Positions 12,101-22,173 of a stretch of 64,000 nucleotides of DNA are shown piece by piece. A program made the translations under genes and the position numbers. The notes under the pieces are model-generated. The model searched no databases, was not told the DNA's origin, and saw nothing but the letters and a program-made list of their open reading frames with translations. The first letter of the stretch is position 1, and each line of letters opens with the position of its first letter. Source of the stretch: Eucalyptus grandis (Eukaryota; Streptophyta; Magnoliopsida; Myrtales; Myrtaceae); the NCBI RefSeq assembly GCF_016545825.1, contig NC_052619.1, positions 14,647,501 through 14,711,500 of the forward strand. The letters are read 5' to 3'.

Positions 12101-15100
12101 AGCCGGTGGCTCCAAGAGCTTCTATATCTATTGGCAACCAAAAAATGGAAAAATTAATTGTTTATGTTTTTGGTTGTACAAAAGCATGATAGAGTATGTG
12201 GCAACATAGAGGATGCAATTCATCCAAGATGTTCCTATTGCAGGTTAAGTATGGAATTGACCGTGTCAACTGCACTCTACCTCGTATGTACCAGGTTTGT
12301 AGGAGATACATATGTTCTTGCTCTCAATGTTCCTTATTTTCAGAGTTCTGACAGTTGGGGTTTGAGCAGCTTGCACAAGGCGGTACTGCTGTAGGTACCG
12401 GTCTGAATACAAAGAAAGGGTAGGTTTGTCCTAACATAATTTCTTCAATCTCACCTCATTGTGTGCCGCCCATGATATAATGGTCATGGCTTTGCTTTAT
12501 ATTTCTAGTTCTCATCAAATCTTACCTGTTAGTGTTCTGATGATTCAATTATAACTTTAGCAACTTGGGCTGACTGCCCAAAATGAAATTTTTACTAAGA
12601 AAGCATGATATGGCCAATTGTAGATAGGTTGTTTGAGGCTGTTTTCTCTCTAGATATGTTTCAAGTTCACTTTAGTTATTCTCAGACAATATTGACAGTT
12701 GGGGGCTTTTCTTCAACGCATCACCAATTGAAGGGACACTTGTGCAGGTTTGATGTAAAGATAGCTGCAGCAGTAGCTGAGGAAACTAGTTTACCTTTCA
12801 TCACTGCAGAAAACAAGTTTGAAGCCTTGGTAATGCTTTTATCCAAACCTTGTTCTTTACACTTTTTAGTTCTCTCTTGTTCTCTCTTCCATGTAGTAGG
12901 GAGATAACTAAGTGACCATGTTTAGTCTTTTTCAATCATATAATAAAAAGAAATTTATATTTTCCTCTATGTGCTGACCAGGCTGCACATGATGCTTTTG
13001 TGGAGACAAGTGGTGCCCTTAACACAGTAGCTACTTCTCTCATGAAGATTGCTAATGACATTCGTTTTTTGGGAAGGTCGGTTCACCACCAGAGCAAGAG
13101 TTATTACCTTCTATCATTGTCATTCCTTTTCTGTTATATTTTGTTCACATTTTTTGTGCTTAAAACAGTGGTCCCCGTTGTGGCCTTGGGGAACTTATTC
13201 TTCCAGAAAATGAGCCTGGCAGCAGTATTATGCCGGTAATGACAATATCATAACTACTATTGCAAGTTATAATTAAAACAACGAGTAGCTTGGGTCTTAG
13301 AACCTTAAATTGATAAAGCTACTCGACATCACTTCACTGAACCTATTCTATGGCAGGGGAAAGTCAACCCTACCCAATGCGAGGCTCTTACCATGGTTTG
13401 TGCACGGGTAAGAATTTTATCTTCAATTCCAATCTCTCTCAGGCCAATTTGTGAGTAGTTGATATGCTTGAGTTAAATGTTATTATTTTTTAAGTCACAG
13501 ACTGAGGGAGTGTCCTCTGGTCACTCCATTTAGACGATGACCATTCTAAATTGAAAAATAATCAGAAAATGACATCTTTCGCAGGTTATGGGAAATCATG
13601 TAGCCGTTACAGTGGGCGGATCAAATGGCCATTTTGAGCTGAATGTTTTCAAGCCAATGATTGCTAGTGGTCTCTTACAAGTGCGCTCCTCATCTTGTAT
13701 TTTGTCATTGTTTAAAGTGTATATCCTTGATTTATGAGCCAAATAATGGACCAGCAATGCTGCTCTGTGCTACTTGATCGCTATAGCTAGACACAGTAGC
13801 GGGCCTAAAAAATTTTCAAAATATGTGAAGCATTAAGTTTGATCATGTTTGGAAGTTCTGGAAATTATTGTTACATGAGGATAAATAGGCAAAAAATGTT
13901 TCGGTGTACAAATGGATAGAAACTAGTATTGAATGATTACACTTAATGAAAACAAGACAGGTCATTTTCTTGACAACATAGCACAGAAACTTTTTACATG
14001 CAGTTTTAGGTTCAATTAGTTTGTTATTTATTGATGCTTAACCTTTTGTTAATATTGTGGTCTATGGTTATTATTTGCTACATCACCAAATTGACTCATC
14101 TTGCGTTTTTGCTCTTCTTTTTACTTAGTCACTAAGACTACTGGGGGATGCCTCTTCTTCCTTTGACAAGAATTGCGTCCATGGAATTCAAGCTAACAGG
14201 GAAAGAATTTCAAAGTTACTGCATGAGGTCAGCTGGGCTATTTCTTATAGTATATGGATATAATTTCTGTATTGTTAGAATCTGAAGCTGATTATTTGTT
14301 CTTGATGTGGGCTGAAATTGTGGGCCTTGCAGTCATTAATGCTTGTCACATCCTTGAACCCCGTAAGTGTCCAACTTCCTGCTGTATTCTAATCATAACT
14401 TTCAGTATATCTCTTCTTGACATTTTTTATATTAAAGAAAGAAGTTTTTTAAAGCAAATGATCCTGTTCATTCCAGAAAATTGGGTATGATAATGCTGCT
14501 GCAGTTGCCAAGAAAGCCCACAAGGAGGGATCTACTTTGAAGGTGACTTCCTTGATTCTATATTTACTTAGGTTTACATTGTAGACTTGAATGGAAAGCC
14601 TTTACAGTCAGCTTGGCTGTAACTTGTTATGCTAAACAATAAGGTTGTGGATAAAAAGAAAAGAAGATCAAACTGAACATTTAGGTTTACATTGTAGACT
14701 TGAATGGAAAGCCTTTACAGTCAGCTTGGCTGTAACTCTTTAATGCTAAACAATAAGGTTGTGGAGAAAAAGAAAGGAAGATCAAACTGAACATTTAGGC
14801 TTTTTAATATGGTTTAGTTTTGTGGAAACTTATCAAACCTAGTGTGTTATTTGACTTTGGTTTGCCAAACAAATGCTATCTGAACGGTTAGTATTATTCT
14901 GCAGTTAAACATCTATATTTGCTGTAGTTGTGTGATTCTGACATAGAAACTAGAAAGATTTATTAGATGAAAAGAGTTAGCATTTCTTTGCTTTAATTCA
15001 TATGGTGCAAGTATAAATGATTTACACATCAATTTTTCCAGAGCTTGAGCTATAAGGAAAATGAGCAATAAAATGATTCAAATTATCCAAAATTCAACTT

Positions 15101-15676
15101 TTTATTCCTTTCATAGTTTCTGTCGACTGACACAGGGCGTTTTTAAACCTGAAGTGGTGAAAATGTGGTTAGTTTAGCGTGTCTTTGTTGAATTTTTAAT
15201 GACAGCACGAGTTGCATTGCATCTATAATTTCCATAACTCATTGAAAAAGGGATTCACATTTGACTGGCTTGGAAGACAGATCCAGAGTGTGGTGTATTT
15301 TTTGTCAAGAAGATATGCTTATCGCCAAACCTTAGGTTGGTCTAGAGGCTAATGGGCTGCAAACTTGTTACCTGACTATGGGTTGCATATCTATGTCCCA
15401 AATGACACTTTTTGAGGAGGTACCCTGTGTAGTCTCATAACAGGTGCCATGGGGGTCCTCCAAATATGGTGTGGTAAAAAGAAAGCAATGTTGCCTACAA
15501 TGAATGTGGTGTACTTGCTTTGCATATGGTAAATGTATTAATTGTATTATTCTGCCTCAAAGTATACTTTTTTTTTCTTTTTTTCTCAGGAAGCTGCTCT
15601 AAAACTTGGAGTCCTTACAAGTGAAGAGTTCGACAATCTTGTCGTGCCTGAGAAAATGATTGGACCATCTGACTGA
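9152..15676 (+). CDS. FUM1: Fumarate hydratase, class II, mitochondrial type, copy A (17 exons)
   Basis: Catalyses reversible hydration of fumarate to L-malate in the TCA cycle. Exons: 9152-9309, 9484-9601, 10153-10302, 10663-10773, 10980-11063, 11863-11961, 12244-12294, 12370-12419, 12748-12829, 12982-13076, 13169-13235, 13357-13407, 13585-13680, 14129-14227, 14333-14362 (10-codon microexon [10 protein letters not shown]), 14477-14542, 15590-15676. All introns are GT-AG and phases agree, giving 497 residues. About 35 N-terminal residues rich in Arg, Ser and Ala ([14 protein letters not shown]...) look like a mitochondrial presequence before [11 protein letters not shown]. Catalytic segments present: [37 protein letters not shown] and the family signature GSSIMPGKVNP. 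It ends MIGPSD. The start is the ATG after a pyrimidine-rich leader. Copy B is at 54013-61124. Confidence 0.96.
11980..12060 (+). repeat. tRNA-like (possible SINE head) sequence in fumarase copy A intron 6
   Basis: GTCTAGTGGTAGCAC (11983-11997) resembles a pol III A box. AGTTCCAAATCCTGC (12035-12049) resembles a B box about 40 nt further on. The pair spaced like this suggests the 5' end of a tRNA-derived SINE. The same stretch is at 57522-57600 in copy B, so it predates the duplication. No tail or target duplication was identified. Confidence 0.35.
14570..14796 (+). repeat. Tandem duplication of about 113 bp in fumarase copy A intron 16
   Basis: Two nearly identical units, 14570-14682 and 14683-14796, each beginning AGGTTTACATTGTAGACTTG and ending near AAACTGAACATTT. 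Copy B has one unit (about 60097-60213), so the tandem duplication in copy A is the more recent event or copy B lost a unit. Confidence 0.85.
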
Positions 15677-16213
15677 AAAGAACAATAGATTCTCAAGACA
15701 ATCGATACTCTTAACTAACGGAAGATCAGCTATTATTACAATTTTCCCCGGCATTTTTGTCTGCTCCCTATGAAGGGTAGAGGGCTTATCGGATCATTAA
15801 TTTAAGAACTCTATTATTGAGTGGGATTCTATCGATTGGTCTCAAGCTCTTATTAGTGACGCAGTTGATAAGGTTCTCTTCATCTCTGCTTGTCGAGGTT
15901 TGTAATGTTGACACAAGCAGTAAACAGAGGCAATAAGGAGGCCTACAATGAGCATGTTGTATACTAGAATTTTTTTGATGCCTGAATAAAAAGGGGGTTC
16001 TTCTCAACCCGGGGATGGGGGATGCCCTCCTTGGATTGTGGCATCAGGACGTTTTTATTGTCTTATCCATCTTTGACATAGAATTACATTCTGCTTGAGA
16101 GTCTTCCTAGAGATTGGCAGTTTTTACTTAGTGGGTTATTTACTTTTTAGCGGTTTGTGTACATGCATAAAAAGTCTTAGCACTAACAAGCAGATCAAAA
16201 GCAACCTTACTAT
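15677..16213. other. 3' flank of fumarase copy A
   Basis: 3' UTR and downstream sequence, matching 61125-61665 in copy B. It contains no supportable ORF. The paired similarity ends at the Mutator-like insertion and resumes after it. Confidence 0.6.
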
Positions 16214-16222
16214 TGTAATTAA

Positions 16223-17518
16223 GGGATAAGTACATTAATGGTGCCATAAGTTGTGTACGGCGCTCACTTTGGTGCCAGATGTTTTGCCGGATCATTTAAG
16301 TGCCAAATCGGAGGAAAAATGATCATTTTGGTGCTATCGACGACATATTCCGGCCAAACTGATTACGTGGCTTTTATATTTAAAAAAAAAAAATTGAGAA
16401 GCCTTTTAAACGACATTGTTTTTCGTCTTCCTTAAGAAAGTAGTTTTGCCGTCCTACGTGGATGGCCTCACAAAAACGACGCCGTTTTTATTTTATTTGA
16501 TTTGATTTGGAGATTGAAATTAGGGGTTTTTTGTCCGCTGTTGCTCGTCCACCGTCGCTTGGCCGCCATCCTCGGCCGTTGTCCCTTGGCCACCATCGCT
16601 TAGCCGCCATCTCTTGACCTCCATTGTAGTTGCTTGCTACAGCAAGATAAAAGAAAAAAAAAAAAAACAAACAGAAAACCCCAAGAGAGAGGGAGGTGTC
16701 AACGATGAGGGCGAAGGAGGGGATGGCAAGGCCACAGCCGCCGCCTTCGTAGCAGCTGGCTTCGCTGACAACCTCCGTGGCGTTCCAAATCTTTGCGGCT
16801 ACTATTGGCCAAATCGCTCGTGCTTCTAGAGATTCTTCGAGCTCGCGTTTCCTCTGCACCCAACGGTAATCCTTGGGAGAAGGAGATGGTGGGGCTGAGA
16901 TTCGGAGATTTGAAAGGTTGATAGGTTTCCTCTGCACCCAACGGTATTCCTTGGGAGAAGGAGATGGTGGGGCTGAGATTCGGAGATTTGAAAGGTTGAT
17001 AGGTTTCCTCTGCACCCAACGATATTCCTTGGGAGAAGGAGATGGTGGGGCTGAGATTCAGGGATTTGAAAGGTTGATAGGGTGATTGAAAATGAGGGAA
17101 AACTACTAGGGGAGGGCGGAGGTGAACGCGTGGTTTCTTTTCTGGAAAATTACTAGTGTTGCTGGTTCTGCGCTGCTGGTGTTGTTGGTTCAGCGCTGTT
17201 GGTGTTGCTGGATCTGTTCGGGGAAGAAGATGAATCTGTTTGGGGAAGAAGGCGACACAAAATGGCGTCGTTTTGGTGTTAGGATATTAAAACAACATCG
17301 TTTGAAGGCCTAAGTGATCCAATGGAAACTCCGGCGAGCCACATCAGCATAGGAAATTAATAAAAAAAGGCCACGTTAGATTTCTGGCTGATCAGATCGG
17401 CGTTGGCACCAAAATGAACGTTTTTCAAATTTTTTGGCACTTAAATAATCCGACGGAAACTTTTGGTATCAAAGTGAGCGTCGTACACAACTTATGACAC
17501 CATTAGTGTACTTATCCC
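16223..17518. mobile_element. Non-autonomous Mutator-like element (1296 bp, long TIRs, 9-bp TSD)
   Basis: The 5' end GGGATAAGTACATTAATGG and the reverse complement of the 3' end (GGGATAAGTACACTAATGG) form inverted repeats that continue for roughly 55 bp or more with a few mismatches. The element is bounded by a perfect 9-bp duplication TGTAATTAA (16214-16222 and 17519-17527), typical of Mutator-like elements. The corresponding site in copy B (near 61660) has a single TGTAATTAA with no insert. The interior is GC-richer, contains a 78-bp tandem repeat, and encodes no recognisable transposase. Confidence 0.9.
16851..17084 (+). repeat. 78-bp tandem repeat, three units, inside the Mutator-like element
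   Basis: Units start at 16851, 16929 and 17007 with CCTCTGCACCCAACG and are nearly identical. Because 78 is a multiple of three they create repetitive 26-residue ORFs on both strands; these match nothing I recognise and are treated as by-products. Confidence 0.9.
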
Positions 17519-17527
17519 TGTAATTAA

Positions 17528-18564
17528 AATTTCTTCATGGAACTGTAGAGTTATTCTTGTTGAGAACATTTGCCTCACTTAAACATGTGGGACCTGTCAA
17601 GTTCTAAGTTTTAACCTCACAGCCGCAGGTGGTGATTGACATAACTGTTTTACTGATTGTACATCTTTCCCATCTTTTCATGGATACAATCTGCCATGAC
17701 CGTATTACTGATGCCGCCATGACCGTATTACCAATGCCTTACGAATCGGGATTTCCTGCCATGTCAATATTACTGCTTGCCATGATCTATCAAAGTGGTT
17801 GCACGAAAATTTAAGATTAGCTAATTCTCTAATGTAAGCAGGAACCTTCTAATTCACTCGTAGAATCCCACATGGCATGCAGTAGAAACTCCCTGCCCTT
17901 TACTTTATAATCATGATAACTTGCTTTGCTAACTATCTTTCATTAAAGTTCTGGGAAACAAGGACATGGAGTGATCATTTGGGCTGGACTGATCGGACAC
18001 TAAGCGGCTCCTAACAAACTTTTAAAATGGTGGGATAAGAATAAACGAAATTATGCAACCAACAAGGAAAGAGTAAGACTAAAACGAACTTACAAAAAGT
18101 ACCTGTCAATGCAATGGCTTAGTTTAGACTAACTTGGACAAGGATGTCACATTTGTCATTTGACCATATATAACACTACAGAGTAGCTCCCCAGGCAAAA
18201 TTAGTAAAGTGAGCCACGGTAACATTAAAATGTGTCAATTGTCAACTAGCTTGTTACAATTGATCTGGTGAAGAGAAAAGCTCGATATAAATGATAACAA
18301 GTGTACTGCTAATTTAATCCGTGTAATAAAATTGACCAAGAGGACATGTTTCACTTGAGATGTCATAAGAGACTTAGCTTATATAAGATATTTGAATTGC
18401 TCATTCACATTTTAGTGAATCTAAATAAGTTTGAGCGCGAATTTAACCCATTTAGCATGAAATTGGGGAATATAGTCTACCTAGATAAAGAGAGCATCAG
18501 AAGTTCTAGTTGCACCAGGCACCCATGGCAGTGGGGAGGCCACGCAATCAGTAAAAGGTGTGAA
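17528..18564. other. Distal downstream region of fumarase copy A, up to the duplication junction
   Basis: It matches about 61670-62575 of copy B with many substitutions and indels. The last shared motif is GCACCCATGGCAGTG (copy A, near 18520) against GCACCCATGGCAGCG (copy B, near 62536). I see no gene in it. Confidence 0.6.
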
Positions 18565-18578
18565 CAGCCAACGTGTTG
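18555..18578. other. Junction of the tandem segmental duplication
   Basis: Left of about 18,565 the sequence follows the region beside RPL19 (62,540-62,575: AATCAGTAAGAGGTGCACA). Right of it the sequence follows the last kinesin intron (from about 4133: GTGTTGTTACATGTTGTTA). The join is abrupt and no long homology was seen at the two parental breakpoints. Confidence 0.85.
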
Positions 18579-19468
18579 TTACATGTTGTTACGTCTTTGC
18601 TAAATAATATAGGAACACATTTAAGAAATATATACGCCGCACTCCGTACGTGCAATCCACAAAATTAGCCCAAAGTAGTCCACAAAATAGTACTTCTGTG
18701 TAGGCCTGCAGCTAGGGGCGTTGGTCTGATGTGGCAACGAGTAATTGCATCGGTCGAATGCACAGAACCAATGCAAAGAAAAGAAAATGTTAATCTTTCA
18801 TTTTGATTAAGTCACTGGAATTTATGGCACAAAACTCATTAGCCAATGAGCTTCTTCCGTCTAAAAACATCTTCCTTGGCCGGTTCTTTGAGCTAAATGT
18901 ATTTTCCAAAAGCAAAGGTAAAACTTTGAAAACTCATTTGAAATACCTTTAAGCAAAATGGTGTTTGGGGGAATTATATTTACAAAGGGCTTTGGTGATA
19001 AAAAAATTATCTAAAAAAAAAAAAAAAAAAAAAAGACCGGCGGGCGGGTGGCCGCTGGACATGAGACCTTCGCGAGGGTCCGGGCGTCCGGGAGGGTCGC
19101 CGGAAAAGACCGGGAGGGTTCTTCGCCGCGACCCTTGGCCCGCGAGGTTGCGGCGGGGTCAGCAGGAAGGTCGCGTGACCTCCGGCAACCGCCACGACCA
19201 AGATCTGGGGCAGCGAGGTCCCGATCGCCGCGACCCGAACAGGCGGTGGTTGCACCACTCCCGGCAACGGGCGCCCAGGCCACCGCGACCATTGCCGCCA
19301 CCATGTCGCCGGCCTTCAACGGAGAAGAAGATGGTACCATGACGAGGGCAAAATCGGAAGCCATCAAATGCGGCCGGCCTTCCTGGACTATATCAGAAAT
19401 TTTAAAATGGAAACCAGCAGCCTGCCATCGATGAAACCAGGAAGCGGAAGCCCGGTAATAGAAAGTAA
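18566..19468 (+). pseudogene. Truncated kinesin-14 3' end (copy B relic)
   Basis: It matches the last intron and last exon of the kinesin gene (4133-4586) and ends with the same GGAAGCGGAAGCCCGG...AGAAAGTAA at 19441-19468. The motor and upstream tail exons are absent. The intron acceptor and the first part of the last exon are replaced by inserted GC-rich sequence (about 18886-19365), and the surviving coding part carries indels. It cannot encode a kinesin and marks the left end of duplicated copy B. Confidence 0.85.
18886..19365. mobile_element. Inserted element with A tract and GC-rich core in the kinesin relic
   Basis: This block is absent from the matching position in copy A (near 4450-4520). 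It begins TTTGAGCTAAATGT, has an A run at 19014-19034, and then a very GC-rich core with repeated GCGACC and GGTCGC words. It resembles the block at about 49130-50160 in composition and word order (TTTG-rich start, A run, GC-rich core, CAACGGAGAAGAAG near the end against CAACGAAGAAGAAGG). I could not fix its termini or a target duplication. Several long ORFs across the core are composition artefacts. Confidence 0.5.
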
Positions 19469-20648
19469 ATTCTTTGTAACAACGCCATTTCTTATCTAAT
19501 TGTTTCGTTTCTTCGAACATGGAGGGAGATGGAGAGAGAGTGATGTTGAAAAGAATTTATTGATCGCATGCCTTTCCTCTTTCTTTCCCCCGGTTTTTTG
19601 ATGTAAAATTTTCATCTTATAGTATAACAGAGCAACCACGCTGGTGTTTATTCTTGAACAAAAACATTGGCACTCTAATACGAAATGAAATAGCCAGGGC
19701 ATTTGCTTCAGTTGGTTGCTGCCATTAATTAGATTGTGAAGTTACAGTTCCTTGGTCTCCGATGTTTAAAAACTAGGCGGTTAACAATCAAACGATTAAA
19801 TTTAGTGCCACGTGCTGGAGTTTTATCCATTACTTAGACGAAATATCAGTTGCCATTTCAAGCCGCCAGCATGAGAACGTTGACTGGGACCTTGGGCAAG
19901 AAGACAACGTGATGAGGAAAGACAATTTAGATGGTTGGTATTTCTCAAAATGTGTTGAATTTGACTCCTCTTGCGTCTAGAACTTATATCCTCGTCGCTA
20001 TCCCAGGATCCCACTTATAGGGCCATTCTTCATTTATGATATGCGTGGAGAAATATGTTCATACACATGAACATAGACCTATATTCAAACCCTCGACCGG
20101 TGAGATCTTGATTTGTATGTCTCGTTGTTTTCTCCGAAAGTCAATTCCATACTCGGCATGCAGTTGAGAGCACCATGATAAGAGAAAGATCTTACTCTTC
20201 TTCTCTATTTTTTTACAATTTTGTTATTCAAATCCCCTCCGAAGAAAACAAAAATCATCCCCATGGTACGTGTTTTGCGTACGTAAGTGATTGGTCCGTA
20301 AAGATGGCCCATCTCATCATGATGGAACTGCTCACGCGGAGGAATCGAGAAGATTTTATGATCAGCCGACAACAAAGGAAAACCAGGTCCTACTTGTAAA
20401 AAAAGAGGTAGGCAGCCGCCCAGAATGGTGGACTGATGAGGGAGCCTCCCCACGGCACTTCTATGGATGATAAGTCAACTTGGGATTAGCCTAAAGAGTC
20501 CTCACTCTCCAAACTGGTTGAGGCCAGCTCGATGCAAAGTCCAAACAAAAACTCCTGATCCATCTCCTCAAGGCTTCGGTCCTATAAATTCCTTCACCAG
20601 ACCATTCCTCTTCATCACTCTCCACACCACCCCACCCCGCCGCCCCCC

Positions 20649-20682
<34 letters not shown>

Positions 20683-20698
20683 GTACATATTTGAGAAG
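19469..20698. other. Kinesin-relic 3' flank and PR-10 promoter region, copy B
   Basis: Duplicate of 4587-5714. It ends with a C-rich stretch and a (CT)n tract (20653-20679) in the PR-10 leader that is longer than in copy A. I see no gene in it. Confidence 0.6.
20583..20589 (+). promoter_or_regulatory. TATA box of PR-10 copy B
   Basis: TATAAAT in the same context as copy A (GGTCCTATAAATTCCTTCAC), 116 nt before the start codon. The greater distance comes from expansion of the pyrimidine-rich leader. Confidence 0.5.
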
Positions 20699-21291
20699 AT
20701 GGGTGTGGTCACTTTTGCGCAAGAGCTAGAATCGCCAGTTGCTCCGGACCGCCTCTTCGAAGCTTTGATGCTCGATTCACACGTGCTGTTCCCTAAGCTC
20801 ATGCCTCAGTACATCAAGAGAATTGACCTGATTCAAGGTGATGGAGGCGTTGGCAGTGTCAAGCAAACCGACTTCTCTCAAGGTCTGCCCTCAAATTTCT
20901 CCTCCCCTTTCTAATTATCTCCATCCTTTTGTCGATTCCCATATCTTCCCTTGGAATAAAAAGGGGGTTCACCGCCTTTGCTTGTTATTTAGAAAGCTTG
21001 CTTCGATATGCGAAGCATCGGATCGATGAGCTGGATGCGGACAACTTCCGTTGCAAGTATACTCTGATCGAAGGGGACATACTCAGTGACGACCTGAAGT
21101 CTGTGGTGTATGAGATGGAGTTTGTCGATGATGGCAATGGCGGGTCCATTTGTAGGATGTCGAGCTACTATTGTTCAGACCGAGACATCGAGTTCAGAGA
21201 TGAGGATATAGAGGCTGGTAAGGAGACAGCGATGGAGTTGTACAGGGCCGTTGAGGCCTACTTATTGGCGAATCCTACTGCTTACACCTAG
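20699..21291 (+). CDS. PR-10 / Bet v 1-like protein, copy B
   Basis: Duplicate of the gene at 5715-6301, with exons 20699-20882 and 20993-21291 and the same phase-1 intron. The product is again 160 residues and fully open, with GT-AG splice sites. It keeps MGVVTFAQELESPVAP, the GDGGVGSVKQ loop, YAKHRID and the C-terminal EAYLLANPTAYT. Differences from copy A include E for G at the exon junction (SQE against SQG), KQTDF for RQANF, and ELDAD for EQDAD. Promoter and leader are also duplicated, so both copies may be expressed. Roles cannot be separated from the sequence. Confidence 0.93.
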
Positions 21292-22173
21292 TTTTGCTCT
21301 CATTGAGACCTTCTCAGTCATTAGCTCTTGAATGTAAACTTGGCAGAAAGAGAAGGAGCAAAAAAGCTTTAGTATTGTAAATTGCCCTCATGAGAGATTT
21401 TAGTGAATTTTACTGCTGAACCTGAAAGGTCTCTAGTTTCGAGGTGGATGTGCAAGTCTGACTCCAGATTCGTGGAACAACATTGAAACTTGGCTATAAC
21501 AGATTTCAGGTGCGCCAATCTGAAAATGCCAAGCGAATTCCCCCGAATTGAATGCTTGAGAACATAAAACTAAAAACATAGTTAGCCCTTGGGATGCTCT
21601 TGTAGGAACCCTGTCAAATATCATTCGCCTGATATAAACAAATAAGATGATTAAGAACACGACAGAGAAATTTTTAAAACTCGCATTCGTATTAATACAT
21701 GGGAAGCATGTGCTGCTAAGAGGTCCAGCAGTGGAACTAGCACCGGCAATGTGTCTCTTACATGGACAGCAGAATAATGAGAGAAACATGCTAAGGCTAG
21801 GCCCATCATCAGCCAATGAGCAAAGGCAACTGGTGGCATGATTGCGGACTCCTCCAGAAGCATCCTCTGGTAGGATTAAGTATGGTGCTGCCCTTGATGC
21901 TTGTATCCAGGTTGCTTATGTGATTCAAGGCAAGGATTGGTTCTGGCCACTTGTAAAGTCAAAAGTGTCTGGTTGCCATTCACGCTGATGAAAATGACCA
22001 GGTGATCTTTACTAGCTCTACAAACGACAGATGCGCTCTCAAAGAAGCTTGGTAGTCAGTCAGAAATAGGGAGACCATAGTTTTATAGCTTAGACTAGTT
22101 TGGTGAGACCAACTGTGCCTAAATTTGGATTTATCACTTGGTTGGCTATTTTGGCAAACTACAAACTTATGAC
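21292..22173. other. 3' flank of PR-10 copy B
   Basis: Duplicate of 6302-7165 with small indels. It ends exactly at the target duplication CTTATGAC (22166-22173) of the hAT-like insertion. No coding region is supported; the ORFs shared with copy A are broken differently in each copy. Confidence 0.55.

Noticed and set aside
15315..15400. Possible tRNA-like motif (GGTTGGTCTAGAGGCTAATGG) in fumarase intron 16, also near 60785
   Set aside because: An A-box-like string is present in both copies, but I found no convincing B box or tail.
16488..17085. Repetitive 26-residue-period ORFs on both strands
   Set aside because: Produced by the 78-bp tandem repeat inside a Mutator-like element; copy B lacks the sequence entirely.
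18965..19520. Several overlapping 85-170 residue Arg/Pro/Ala-rich ORFs
   Set aside because: GC-rich insert open in many frames; no start context or recognisable domain.
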